From assembly GCA_004764695.1 (NCBI GenBank), contig SMSO01000031.1, forward strand, positions 4,945,048-5,009,047: a DNA stretch of 64,000 nt, read 5' to 3'. This document shows, piece by piece, positions 1 to 11,155 of this stretch. A model generated the notes under the pieces. That model did not search any database and was not told the origin of the DNA. It was given only the letters and a program-made list of their open reading frames with translations. Origin of the DNA: Schizochytrium sp. TIO01. Lineage: Eukaryota; Sar; Bigyra; Thraustochytrida; Thraustochytriidae. Position 1 is the stretch's first letter; the number at the start of each line of letters is the position of its first letter. The translations under genes and the position numbers were made by a program.

Positions 1-145
1 TCTTAGTTGTGACCATCAAGATAATGCGGAAAGGATCAAATTCTTTTGCTTCTAGCTCGAGTATACTACCTAATACCTATTACCACCACACAAATGGATG
101 CAGTGAGTGCTCGGAAAATGAGAACCATTAAGTTCTCGTTGTGAT

Positions 146-340
146 TCAAAATATCCTCATCATTAACGCAGATTCACCAAATTCTCCACGCGTGAAACTC
201 ATGTTTTGCTCATCAACCGAGTGGAACTTGAAGGAAACGGTGAACTGAGAAGGTGCTATCCTCGCGTCAAAATAAAACCACAGATAATATTGCTTATTGC
301 TTAACCTGAACGTACCTTGTGCCACGAGAAAGGGTGGCAT
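146..340 (-). CDS. Candidate small ORF or terminal exon, unknown
   Basis: A 64-codon frame begins at an ATG and ends at a TGA. Its composition is protein-like, rich in Phe and Tyr with mixed charges (for example YYLWFYFDARIAP), unlike the low-complexity shadows elsewhere. I do not recognise a family. It could equally be the last exon of a gene that starts upstream on this strand, or a chance frame. Confidence 0.2.
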   Translation of the reverse strand: MPPFLVAQGTFRLSNKQYYLWFYFDARIAPSQFTVSFKFHSVDEQNMSFTRGEFGESALMMRIF

Positions 341-1093
341 AGCTGCATGAGACGTTCACTTAAACAAATACACTTTATATCTCTATCAGAAGTATGAAGT
401 GTCGATTGGCCGTGATAAGAGGTTGTGCACAGCCCTGCGCGTATCTCCGCTTGATTTCACGTGAAATCTTGAGATATCGATCGTTAACGAATGGTCTTTA
501 TCCAATTAAGACATACTCGCTCAGTTTTGGGCCTTGAGGTGCCGACCTTCGCACCAATGACCGCTCAAACACTTCCAGGCAAATTTTCAATTTTTTGTCT
601 CTTGGTGGTCCTCGTCTAAGGCCATTCAGGCTGCTGTGAGCTTATCGGCACGAGCCCGATAGGCCGGAATTCTTGAACCGCAGTTCACTCAATAAATTTC
701 CCTGCTGCAATTTTTGATTCGAGTAAATGTAAAGGACAGGAAAGATAACATCAAATTACCGGCCTGCCATCTTTCCTTTCGCAGCCTGTAGAGGTCCGTC
801 GTAGCTAGACTTATGTGAGTAGCTCCCAGGAGTTGTGCATGATAAAGATCGATAACCTCCGAACACGTACACCTACAGGCAGACATTTGCGGAGCCTTTC
901 CGAATTCCAATCGAGCTCCTACGCACGACTTCCCATTCTCGGCGACGCCGACTACTAGTATTAAACTTCAGGAACAAGAGGAGAAAGGTTAAGAATTCCA
1001 TAGCTACTACTACTAGGCATAAAGGCACCTATCATGTTGTATAACTTGTAGTGATAATAATTATTGTTCTTTTTAAAAGTTATAATTATTGAA

Positions 1094-1094
<1 letters not shown>

Positions 1095-1148
<54 letters not shown>
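1095..1148. repeat. (AAT)n microsatellite
   Basis: About 18 perfect AAT units lie in an AT-rich spacer. Similar trinucleotide arrays occur near 20.1 kb and 43.7 kb. Confidence 0.95.
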
Positions 1149-1781
1149 TTTTATTTTTCTAATAAAATAATTTTTCCTAAAATAAAATATTGAGTTTCTT
1201 TTAGGGTGTGTACTTTTTTAGTAAATTCGTGAGCAGCAACGGATCTTTTCTTTATCCCATTGTTTAGACTGTCGTGGGACTATGCCTCTCATGCTCTCTA
1301 GTTTGCTATAAACAGCCGCATCCAAGGAGACAAAGGGTTTGTGAATAAAATGATTGTAATGTCAAATAATCGATTATGAAGACACGTAAGAAGATCTAAC
1401 AATCATACCTAATCTTCATTTGTTCAATTTGTAAATAAATTGTTCATAAATGGGAGAGATAGGGTAAATGTAAATAGGCCTTTAATCTTCATTATATTGG
1501 TTTAAAATTGCAAAATTTAGTCTTGAGTAAAGGAACTGAAGCACAACAACTAAGTCCAACAGCTGCAAGTTTTGACAAACGAAGGGTTGATTATTACTGC
1601 ATGCAGCGACAGCGGAATCCAGTGTCAGGGGCACTCAATTGAGGACAAGCGCGTCACGTTTGGTATATTTGTAGCTGCCACCGTGACCAGCACGAGCTTC
1701 AAGCAGCGTTGCTGCTTTATTGCTTGGCTTAATTTTCTCTAGAGGCTTAAAGTCTCACGGAACGAAATCTACATCCAAAAG

Positions 1782-4700
1782 ATGGACCACAAGGTTGTTA
1801 ACGATTACACCAAAGGCCTTTCTACTGGAAATGACCACATCAAAGTTTTTGTACGAGCGCGCCCCCCAAATGATGGTGTAGAAGCGCCGGGCGATATGTG
1901 GACAGTTAATCCAAAAGATAACCAAGGCAAATTGACAATTAAGGACCCCTCACGTCATGTTGGTGAACACGCATTCCTCTTTGATAATGTTCTTTGGTGC
2001 TCAAGCTCTCAGGAGCTGGTATTTCAACAGGTCGCACGTCCCCTCGTAGATCATTGCCTTACAGGTTATAATGGATGTTGCTTCGCTTACGGGCAAACAG
2101 GTTCTGGAAAGACGTATTCGATGTTTGGTGAAACCGGGGCCAAGCGCGGCATTATTCCACGATGTGTGGATCACATATTCGCTTATGCTGAGCGAGAACA
2201 ACGAAAAAATAAGCACATTGCTGTCAAAGTAGAAGTTTCGTTTTTAGAAATGTACTGTGACGAAATTCGAGATCTTGGCCGTGCCTACATCGAAAAAGAA
2301 GAATTCAAACTTAATAAAAAAATGAAAACCTCAGAATGGTACATGGAAAAGCTACGAAGCCGATCCTCATTTGCAAGTTCGCCTCCGCCGGAGCTTAACG
2401 CGGCATTCCGAGATAAAACTGATGAGGGTCTTGAGATTCATGAGGACTATGAAGGAAATGTCTTTGTCAAAGACTTGACGGTCATTCCTGTAACTAAAGC
2501 GACAGAGGTACTTGATATTGTTGAGCGAGGGTTTCGATTGCGAGCTACGCACGGAACAAAAATGAATGAACATTCTTCACGTTCCCACGCTGTTTTTATT
2601 ATTCGTGTTACACAGCGTAACTCGGCCGAGAAGAATACAGTGTCAGGGGTTCTAAATTTGGTCGATCTGGCTGGTAGTGAGCGTCTCGATCGCAGCGAGT
2701 CTGAAGGACAGCGTATGCGCGAAACTCTTTTTATTAATAGCTCACTAAGTGCACTCGGCAAAGTTACAGCCGCACTGGACCCGTCTACACCTAGCGCGTA
2801 TATTCCATATCGTGATTCGAAGCTCACTCGCCTGTTGCAGAACTCTTTGGGTGGAAATGCACATACGACAGTCATTGCGACACTAAACCCTGCTCGTCTC
2901 AACTATGATGAGTGCCTTTGTACGTTGCAGTTTGCGAATCGTTGTCGCTTTGTAGTTAATCAACCTCGCATCAACTACCTTGAGGGTTCAGGTAAAGGAG
3001 TTTTGCAAGCCACAATTCGTAGGTTACAGAACCAAATTCGTCGATTGCGATTCGTGATGGCAGTGCTAATGGCTAAAAAGAACAAACAAATCGCAGATAT
3101 ACTTCGCGAACTAGGTCATGGCGATGCGCAAGTTATGAATGATGGACGAGTGCGGCTCGCAGATGGGCGGATTCTTGGTAAGGTGATTGACGTTGCAGCA
3201 ATAGAAAAGCAAGTTTCCTCTGCACTTGAAGCACAAGAGGCGGCGTCTGGCGGCCAGGCTCCAGGTTCTTCTGAACTAGGTGGACTAGATGGTATGGGTA
3301 GCTTTGACTTGACGAAGCTTGACGGCTCCGCTTTTTTCAATACGCTTCTAGGAGACGGTAACTTGAGCCCTACAGACGCAGGCGATGGAGTCTTTCTTGA
3401 TGATGATGGAGAGGACGAAGAAGAAACAACCCAGTGGGACGCTCTTGGACCAGCGGGGGCTGTTCTTCGAGGTAAGATGCGGCGCTTACGGCTTAAAGTT
3501 CAAAATGAGCGTAAGGAGCGAGATTATATTGAGGATCGTCTCAAGGGTTCTGAAGAATGAACTTCGTGCTTCAGAAACTACTCGTAAAGGTGAGGGTGAG
3601 CGCTACAACAAGGAGTCCCGACGATTACGCGATGAAGTTGCAGCATTACGTAAGGAGCTAATCAATGCAACAAGCAATGCTAAAAGTAAAATGATCATGG
3701 TGAGACGCGAGTATGAAGCGAGAATAGACTCACTAGTTCAAACCACTAGAGACATTCAGGAGAGCACACAAGAGCATCTTATGCGAGTTCCGGTTGCGCT
3801 TAAGGTTGATTCTGCTAAGCTAGAACAAGCCCGTCGTCAAGTTGCTGAACTATCAGAGACACTTGGTCAAAAGCACGCACATCATATCCGCACTCTTTTA
3901 GATGCAAACCAGGTGCAGATATCAAATATTCAACAACAGGCAGAATATTGGATCATGCAAAAAGATATCGAGTGTCAGCGGTTTGTCAAGGACTTCAATG
4001 CTTACCATCGCAAACGTTCTCAAGAAGCAAAAGAACTTCGACGAGAACTTGATATGCTGTATGATTATGCAAATTCGTTGACTCGCACGTTCAATAAGAT
4101 GCAGCGTGGATACTATAAGATTCGAGTTACTTCTAGGCAAGATCTCTTGCAAGAGATTATGGTTCGCGAAGAAGATATGCCTAAGAATCCCAAACTGCGA
4201 TTCCGGCAACTTAAGTACCAAGCCCAGATCCTTCGAGCATTTACACAGGAAGAAGAGAAGAATGCTCGTGCTATAGCAGGAAAATCTTCGTCGTCTTCAA
4301 CAGAACATTATAATAATAGCAATGCCAACAACAACAGCTTTAGCTTAAAGCCACAGAAGAATAATATCATTCCGGAGAGTATCAAGAGTGATGTTGAAGA
4401 GAAGGTAGTCGAGCATAGGAGAAAAGGTGAGGAAGCTGGCACAAAAGAAAAGGCTGAGGTGTTGAAATTTATGCAGCCCGCGAGCGCCAAGCCAAGGCTA
4501 GCTTGTAGTACGAACCTCGGGCCAGCCAACTCCTTACTAGATGACGTCGAGTTTGCAGGCGTACGGCTTGATGCTGACATAGCAGGGATGGATGAATGTG
4601 ATTTGCGTGATCTTGTTAATGCGCTGCGCGAGTTTACAACATCCGACCTGGCACAGCATATTATTGAAGATAAGGTTTTGACTCGCGTTTCAGATCACCC

Positions 4701-4866
4701 AACTCTCACGTATATTCGAACCTTGGAAGAAGGCCTTGAGACATACAAGAAATCATATGATGCCGAGGTAGCTCAGCATAAAACCCTCAGAGTTGCCTAT
4801 GATAGCTTGCAAAGGCGGCAAATTCGTCAAGAAAAGCGTCGGACTAAACAACTAACAAAGCGATGA
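1782..4866 (+). CDS. Kinesin motor protein with long coiled-coil tail, split by a one-base frameshift
   Basis: An N-terminal kinesin motor: microtubule-stimulated ATPase moving cargo or acting in flagella or spindle. From the ATG at 1782 the motor shows the P-loop GQTGSGKTY (about residues 104-112), switch I NEHSSRSH (261-269) and switch II LVDLAGSE (293-300), with a 70-residue charged insert after the FLEMYCDEIRDL segment. The first frame stops at 3560, in mid coiled coil. The same coiled coil continues in the +1 frame to 4866 (EVAALRKEL, then long Glu/Lys/Arg heptads and a second conserved block around 4150-4250). Removing one G from the GGG at 3545-3547 joins them as RLKVLKNELRASE and gives about 1,027 residues. 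I therefore treat it as one gene with either an assembly indel or a real lesion. The motor resembles protist flagellar kinesins, but I cannot fix the subfamily. Confidence 0.9.
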
Positions 4867-5331
4867 GCTATATCAGACAGTGTCACCACATTATTTTGCT
4901 ATAAATATGTCCAGAAGGTACGTGCTGACACTGGAAGAGTTAAAGCAAAGAAAAAATATGCCTAGCGAGTCTCAGAAGAATATATCGACGAAAAAAAAAT
5001 ATCGATGTCTTTGTAAAGTTGAAACAAAAGTTCTAGAAGATTAAAACGATATGCTTTACAGCAAGGTCCGCGCACTGCGACTCATGAACAAGATTTAGTA
5101 TATACCCTGTAAATTTTAGTCTCTCAAGAGCGACTTGAATAGCATGTAGTCATAAGGTAGAAGAGATAGATTTTTAAACAGCGAACTAAATTTGCAGCAA
5201 TGGTGAGGATAGCCGTATTCGATATGAAATGAAAAAAGCGAGCGGGTAAATAGGACAAGAAGAAATCCTTTGAAAGTCTTCATTTCGTTCCCGAGTTCTT
5301 TGTATGACCATGACTGAATGATCCATAATGA
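4867..5331. other. Convergent spacer
   Basis: This AT-rich spacer lies between the 3' end of the kinesin gene and the 3' end of the PRP17 relic on the opposite strand. It contains no gene. It presumably holds the kinesin polyadenylation signal. Confidence 0.6.
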
Positions 5332-7170
5332 TCAGGTCTCAATTCCTTCCTCCCAAACCTTAATGAATCCATCCCACGAACATGTTGCAACCCAACTCGG
5401 TTCGACAGGTTGCCAAATAGCGTCCTGGGTTGCTTGATTGTGGACCTTGAGCTCGCGCACCTTTTTACAGGAATTCCAGGACCAAAAGAACAGCTTTCCG
5501 TTTGAGTCACCAGACACCAAGTACTTGCTATTAGGGGGGAATCAATTGGAAGCGCAAATTCTGCGCTGTTATGACCAGAAAACCGTTGTGAGCAGTTTCA
5601 GAAGCGCTCACGTATTTCATATGTAACGATTTGATTATCCATACTTTGACAGGCAAAGAAGCGTTGGTCAGGCAAAATCGTGATGAACGGCATTCTCTGC
5701 ATCGAGGGATCAGAAATCTGCTTCAGAGGCACGGGCGTATTCAAATCCCAAACAAGAAGCATTTTGTCATCAGAACTTGAGAGGAAACGACGACCTTCGT
5801 CGAAAATAGTCACGGTGTTGACCGGGGCGTCATGCTTGGTGTAGCGCTGTACAGTCTTACCTTTACGCAGATCCCATTGTACAATCTGTTTATTGGTGGA
5901 GCCAGCAAGCAAAATGTTGTCATCGTTGGCCGAAAACTGTACTAAGTTTGCTGTGGATCCATTGCTGAGCGAAATTATGGTCTGGTCTGACTCAGCATCC
6001 CAGACACGTATAGTTATGTCATAACTTGAAAAGGTAAATTCATCTCCTGTGGCGTTGAAGCAGTGGTCGCAAACAGCGTCTTTCTGACCACTGTAGGCGC
6101 GCATAAGCCCCCTGCCACCTAGGCAACTTACATAGACAGCCCACATCTTGAGTGTGCCGTCGAGACTCGAGGAAAGCAGCATATGACCGTGTTTGGGGAA
6201 GAAGCTCATTTTAGAGACACCCTTCTCATGGCCATTGAATTGAAAGAGCAGACGTTTCGGCAAATAGGCGTCGTGTCCCTCTGATGTACGGAGTGTAGGT
6301 GGCACACTAACCCAGCTGTGGCCTTAGTAGTCAACTTCCTAGGTACCGTGGAATTCAGTGGAGGGCTTGATGTCTTCTCCGCCTTGGACAAAAACGTGTT
6401 CTTCAAAGGCTGTACCAGTACCCTTCTCCTGAGCCCTCTTGGCCGCTTGATCGCGTCTGCGCTCCATGTTCGCCAGTATCTCTTTCTATTCCTCTGAGAT
6501 CTTATGATTATCTACCCCTTCATCATCAGAGTATCTATCTTCATCAGGACCTGCATCAATCTAAGGTCCATTCCCGGTTATTACACGCTTCAGCAGCTCA
6601 CTATTCTCTGTATCCATGTCTGGTTTGCGCCTCTTGCGACTCTGAGTCAGATTCTGCATCTGAAAGTTTTCCCCCACCAGGACCCTTAGAACCCTCGCGT
6701 CCTTCAAATCGGCGTACATTAAAACTATTTTTCGATTTGGCTTACTGGTCTGCGTCGAAAGCTGCTTCGTCCACAGCGGTGTTACCTGTGCTTGGGGGTG
6801 CGCGAAGGGGTTTGCAAGACCTTCCGACCTGGCTAACATCGAAGAGGCTTTCATGTTCTAGGAAACGGTCTTCGCATTGCTGGACACTGGTGCTTCCATA
6901 GCTCGCAAGGCTTCACTTCAATTTAAATTCACTGCACCCACATTTGGGGCATATAGTTGTGCGCAATCAAACTTTTTGAGCTTGACATTCATTTGAAGAT
7001 TTTGCACTTGGTGATAAAGCCTTTGCAGAGGAAATTGAATCTACACATATAGAAGAGCTCTTAGAGTTCCCAAGGACTCTAGAAACAACCTTCGGAGGTG
7101 CAGAATCTGACTAAGATCCAGATTCTGAGTCAGAGGCAGAACTGATGCCCAGAATTGATGGTCCTATTTT
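5332..7170 (-). pseudogene. Decayed PRP17/CDC40 splicing factor
   Basis: The intact protein is a WD40 factor of the second splicing step. The WD40 part is clear: YLPKR, GHEKGVSKMSFFP, then repeats ending WDGFIKVWEEGIET and a TGA at 5332. Upstream are the family's N-terminal blocks (ANPFAH; KRRKPDMD; a GP-stop-ID block where PRP17 has GPW; EE-stop-KE where it has EEQKE; DY-stop-GHSW where it has DYQGRS). The frame is broken by stops at 5598-5600, 6324-6326, 6339-6341, 6486-6488, 6561-6563 and 6742-6744. It is also broken by frameshifts at the G-run 5534-5539, near 6650 and near 6790, and probably once or more upstream. A short GTAAGT-like insert near 6121 may be an intron remnant. Nearly all conserved positions are otherwise kept, so the decay looks recent. 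An intact copy should exist elsewhere, since PRP17 is generally important for splicing. Confidence 0.88.
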
Positions 7171-7794
7171 GACTTTCAATCTAACGATCAATATTTTCGC
7201 CGAGTAAATGCTTTAAACGAATTGAGATCCTTTCCACCACTGGGCTGAGTTTCCCAGCAGCCCGGACCACCTTCTCAATTCAGCTTTCAGGCACAAATGC
7301 ATCCGTTTACAAGCCTCGGCTCTGGCACAAGCTTCTAGCCTCTTCGCAACTGCGAAGACCCAATCTTTGGATCAAGAAACACGTTTTCCATGTCAACACA
7401 GCACCAACAGATCCAGATCTGCTAGTGCAAGCACGCAGTAATCTCCCCTTCAGTCTCACTCTATTCGCAGACTCTCCACGCGGGCAAACAAGAAAATGCA
7501 GGTAGGGTGCTTGGCGCTCTGGTCATGAACCACTTTCTTATGTTACAACGTTCCACTCGTTCCATGTACGTTCTTATCGTTCTGTTCTTTGCGTGTTCAG
7601 TTCCAATGAATCGAAATCGATGATCATTATTTGTTTGCTCTCGATCGCTTCGCTTTCACTCCTCCCAAACTCTCAGGTCTGCGACGCCTCGGCTAGCGGA
7701 ACGTTGATTGCTGAAGCTTGAGTTTGCTCTTCTTCTTCTCTCATCTACCTTGCGCTTGATTGTCTGCGCCGCTTTCTGGGCTGAGGAAGCAATA
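7171..7794. other. Divergent spacer and U2AF promoter/5' leader
   Basis: No coding sequence is evident. The spacer separates the relic's old 5' end from the U2AF start. The frame of U2AF is open back to a TTG at 7708, but the first ATG in frame is at 7795. Confidence 0.5.
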
Positions 7795-9789
7795 ATGGCG
7801 GGCCGCGGGCGTGCCATGACGCTGCCGGCTTGGCAAACGGTGGCCTCCTTAGGGCCCTCACGTGAGAAGAGGTCTCGCGAGGACGGACGAGAGGAAGATG
7901 TCCGTCGTGATGACGACGCTAAGCGCGGAAGGTTTGATGATGCACCGCAATCTGACCACGACCGCCGGTCTTCTCAAGACCACCGCCGGTACAACAGTAT
8001 GGACGCCAACGAGGGCTCTAAAAAGGGCTTGGAAAAGGACCGCAATAACCGCTACAGTGATCAAAGAAACGAGCATAGAAACGATGTCGACAATTATGGC
8101 GATGATGAGGAAGAGTCTCGGCGAAGGAGGCGTAAAGAGAAGAAGGAGAAGAAGGAAAAGAAGGAGAAGAAGGAGAAGAAGCATCGCAAGCACAGGAGAA
8201 GATCTCGGAGCTCTGACAGCGAAGATGCATCTTCGAGGGGATCAGCAAGGTCCAAGAGTCCGAGAAGATCAAGAAGCAACAGGGATTCGAGTGAACAGGA
8301 TGCCGAGGCGAGATACCCTAGACAGGTGAGATCGAGGAGAACCAAACCCACAATGTGGGATGTCACGCCGGAGCAGCTACCGGAAGACCTGAGAGCGGAA
8401 CTGGCGCTCAGAGCGACGAACCCCCTGGTAAGACAGCAACAACAGCAGCAGCACGGGCACCAACATGGTCAGCAGTTTCAGGCATACTCGCATCACTCGT
8501 ATGGCAGCCAAGATGGACATGGAAATAACCACAATAACCAAGGTTATGGCCATCAAGGAGGAAGACATGGCGGCAACCAGCATGGAACACCACTGGCAAT
8601 GCGCAGATTGTTTGTTGGAAATGTGGAGAACACGAGTGAAAGGGATCTTAGGGACTTTTTTGACGATGTACTGAGGAGGGTCACGGATGACCGTTCAGGA
8701 TCTGTGCACCATGTAGTGAACGTTTTCGTGCACATGGAGAAGCGCTTTGCGTTTGTTGAGTTCACTTCACCAGAACTTGCTACCGCATGTCTTGCTCTTG
8801 ACGGCATAGAGTTTCGCAACAGATCACTCGCGGTGTCGAGACCAAACGACTACACGCCGGAAATGTCCCGCAACGACGGACCTCTGCCCTCCATTGATAC
8901 CTCTCAAGTGCGCATCTTTTCCAAGCGCGATGGTGGTAACCACAACAATAATGAGTCCCAGAGATTTATCATTCCTGACGGACCTGAAAAGATTTTTGTG
9001 GGAGGCATCCCCCATGACCTTCATGATAGCGAGATACGAGAGCTGCTTGCACCTTTTGGAGAGCTAAAGGCGCTTCATGTTGTGCGCGACAACTCTACGG
9101 GACGCTCCAAGGGTTTTGCATTTGCAATGTACGAAGACCCTTCTGTTACAGATAGCGCTGTTGCAGGCCTCAATGGTCTACCTCTCAGGGGTCGCACGCT
9201 CGCGGTGCGCCGAAGCGAGCCGCTACCGCCCACGGGTGGGTTCTCTGCCCCCCCAGGTGGTTTCCCGGGCTCCGCAAACAATTCTGGCAACGGGCACAGA
9301 GGTGATGCTAACAAAAACAATTATGGTGGTAACTCACGGCCTGAATCTGCCGGAGGTAAACCTGTAGATGTCTCGAAGCTGTCTGGCTCGGCGCTTTTGG
9401 CCATGTCGGGTCAGCAGGGCGGCAGCAACACTGGTACAGAGAATGGAGGTCGTCAAGCAAATAGTGGAGGCGTTCTGACGCCTACGAATATCCTTGTTCT
9501 GAAAAACATGATCACTCGCGAGCACCTTGCTGATAAAGAAGAGCTTGAGGATGTCAAACTGGACATCTCCGATGAGTGTGTGCAATTTGGAAACATTCGA
9601 GACCTTGTGGTTGCGGCTCCCGACGGCGACGGTTTCGGCGATGTGCTGGTCGAGTATAGTGAACCACATGAGGCCCTCAAAGCACTGTTTGCCTTGCGAG
9701 ACCGTACGTTTGATGACCGTGTCGTTGCCTGCACATTCATGAAGGAGGATGATTTCTTACGTGCCAAGGCAGCTGCGGGAGCGAATTAA
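7795..9789 (+). CDS. U2AF large subunit (U2AF65-type splicing factor)
   Basis: U2AF65 binds the polypyrimidine tract at 3' splice sites and recruits U2 snRNP in the nucleus. The 664-residue protein has the family order. First comes an RS-type N-terminus with Lys-Glu-Lys repeats and Arg/Ser pairs (about 1-175). Next is a short linker with W188 in MWDVTPEQLPE, matching the segment of human U2AF65 that inserts its Trp into U2AF35. RRM1 starts at RRLFVGNV (about 270-355), RRM2 at KIFVGGIP (about 400-475), and the C-terminal UHM-type RRM at TNILVLKNM (about 563-655), ending in a FMKEDDF-like block. A His/Gln-rich stretch (8430-8590) and an Asn/Gly-rich linker (9250-9470) separate the domains. The ATG at 7795 in AATAATGG context is the best start. 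The gene has no intron. Confidence 0.93.
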   Translation: MAGRGRAMTLPAWQTVASLGPSREKRSREDGREEDVRRDDDAKRGRFDDAPQSDHDRRSSQDHRRYNSMDANEGSKKGLEKDRNNRYSDQRNEHRNDVDNYGDDEEESRRRRRKEKKEKKEKKEKKEKKHRKHRRRSRSSDSEDASSRGSARSKSPRRSRSNRDSSEQDAEARYPRQVRSRRTKPTMWDVTPEQLPEDLRAELALRATNPLVRQQQQQQHGHQHGQQFQAYSHHSYGSQDGHGNNHNNQGYGHQGGRHGGNQHGTPLAMRRLFVGNVENTSERDLRDFFDDVLRRVTDDRSGSVHHVVNVFVHMEKRFAFVEFTSPELATACLALDGIEFRNRSLAVSRPNDYTPEMSRNDGPLPSIDTSQVRIFSKRDGGNHNNNESQRFIIPDGPEKIFVGGIPHDLHDSEIRELLAPFGELKALHVVRDNSTGRSKGFAFAMYEDPSVTDSAVAGLNGLPLRGRTLAVRRSEPLPPTGGFSAPPGGFPGSANNSGNGHRGDANKNNYGGNSRPESAGGKPVDVSKLSGSALLAMSGQQGGSNTGTENGGRQANSGGVLTPTNILVLKNMITREHLADKEELEDVKLDISDECVQFGNIRDLVVAAPDGDGFGDVLVEYSEPHEALKALFALRDRTFDDRVVACTFMKEDDFLRAKAAAGAN

Positions 9790-10375
9790 AACAAAGAAAC
9801 AAACGCAACTCGGAAATAAGATGATAGGAAAATCTAAAACACTTGACACGCGCAAACAAAACATTACTAAATATCTTTGAAAGTACACTCAGGGTAGGCG
9901 ATCTCATGAAAGAAAATTACTTTTCCGATCTCAGTCGCAACCCCCCAAAACCCAAGTCCGCACAATTCCTCTGGAGGATCAATAATAGGCGTACTATTAT
10001 AGCTCCTAATTGCCAAAGAGATCTTGCCTTCTTTGTTTGGAGTAAGAAAAATCAACCCGCATACAATTCATATTATCCAATTAAATTTCTCATATTGTTT
10101 TTTTAAATATTAAATTGAACTCATTTCCCTCATCTAAATTGATAAAATCGCTATGCCTTTTTCGTAGCAATCTATTTGTCAAACCAAGAAGCTTGAATGA
10201 GGAAGGGTTCTGACTTTTCGAAGCAGAGATAAAGCAGTGTGTTATGCCAATATAATTTTATTTATGTATTGTTGTTTCGATAAATGTAACTCGATAAAAC
10301 CAATTGGCGCGAAGATTCACGAATGAGGCGGGGCATATGATTAAGCATATCTACGGTTCTGCGCCTCCCATCAGA
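9790..10375. other. Convergent spacer
   Basis: This AT-rich spacer lies between the 3' ends of U2AF and the glutathione transferase gene. A frame at 9843-10106 opens at a TTG and has no protein-like features. No gene seen. Confidence 0.55.
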
Positions 10376-11155
10376 TTACATTTTGGACTTCTTAAAAAGA
10401 ACCTCCGCTGTCTTCTTGAATTCTTCTTTGGCCTTGTCTGAAGAGCGCACTGATTTTTCAGCATTTTGGCCCATCGTGGAGTTATTCTGCTTGAGAGTTT
10501 CAACACCCCGACGCACCGCAGGTCTTCCCTTGAGCTCGTCAAACCAGCGTTTTAAGTGAGGTAGCTCGCTTAAATCCTCCACTCCAAATCGGCGGTATGG
10601 AATAACCCAGCCATAGCATGCCATGTCAGCAATACTGTACTGGTCACACGCAAGATATCTGGTCTTGCCCAGCTGCACATTCATTACAGACAGCAAGCGA
10701 CGAAATTCACGTTTGTACCGTTCCAACGAATATGTATGGTCGGCCTTCTCGTCAATAAGATGGGCGTAATTCACAAAATGAGATACTTGACCAGCCATGG
10801 GACCAAGACCGCCAACTTGCCAGAAAAGCCATTGCAAAACCTCATAGCGGGACTCTTGTGGAAAGAAATCACCCCATTTCTCTGCAATGTAGATGAGACA
10901 AGCACCAGACTCAAAGACAGTTTGATTTCCATCACGCAGGGCAGGAATACGGCCATTCGGAGAGACAGTTAAGAAGTCCTCTGTAAACTGCTCTCCTTTG
11001 CTCAGATTCACAGGTACCACACGGAACTCCTCTCGGCTAATCTTGCCAGCATCTACAAGCTCCTCCAGCAGGATGCTCAGCTTCCAGCCGTTTGGAGTCG
11101 GCGCAAAGAAAACTTCCAGCATATTTAAACGTAGCCTCGACGCAAAGTGCTCCAC
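10376..11155 (-). CDS. Glutathione S-transferase, Ure2/YfcG (nu)-type
   Basis: A 259-residue GST-like protein, probably cytosolic, acting as glutathione transferase or disulfide reductase. The N-terminal thioredoxin-like half begins LEVFFAPTPNGWKLSILLEEL, with PNGRIPAL and FESGACLIYIAEKWG, which are typical of the YfcG/YghU/Ure2 group. The TPNG loop replaces the catalytic Tyr/Ser of classical GSTs. The helical C-terminal half has FWQVGGLGPMAGQVSHF and YSIADMACYGW. The C-terminal 40 residues are a Lys/Ser-rich extension. Two in-frame starts are possible: the ATG at 11155 or the one 11 codons later, directly before the thioredoxin fold. The gene is divergent from the coiled-coil gene at 11538. 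Confidence 0.88.
   Translation of the reverse strand: MEHFASRLRLNMLEVFFAPTPNGWKLSILLEELVDAGKISREEFRVVPVNLSKGEQFTEDFLTVSPNGRIPALRDGNQTVFESGACLIYIAEKWGDFFPQESRYEVLQWLFWQVGGLGPMAGQVSHFVNYAHLIDEKADHTYSLERYKREFRRLLSVMNVQLGKTRYLACDQYSIADMACYGWVIPYRRFGVEDLSELPHLKRWFDELKGRPAVRRGVETLKQNNSTMGQNAEKSVRSSDKAKEEFKKTAEVLFKKSKM

Larger units (their letters stand above)
1..1781. other. Left flank without a firm gene
   Basis: No recognisable protein family is found here on either strand. The stretch is AT-rich and carries an AAT array near 1.1 kb. Two short open frames on the minus strand (146-340 and 689-910) have protein-like composition and could be exons of a gene with introns, but I found no splice pair that joins them. 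The last 150 bases are presumably the promoter and 5' leader of the kinesin gene. Confidence 0.5.

Noticed and set aside
3385-3540. Independent start of the kinesin tail frame at 3385
   Set aside because: The peptide before about 3548 in that frame is a shadow of the motor gene; the heptads match only after the frameshift point.
5332-7170. Stop codons in PRP17 read as Gln under an altered genetic code
   Set aside because: All three stop codons end other genes in this window cleanly, some stops replace Trp or Arg rather than Gln, and frameshifts are present as well.
7708-7794. N-terminal extension of U2AF from a TTG
   Set aside because: The start would be non-ATG; the extension is hydrophobic and unlike U2AF, and an ATG in good context follows.
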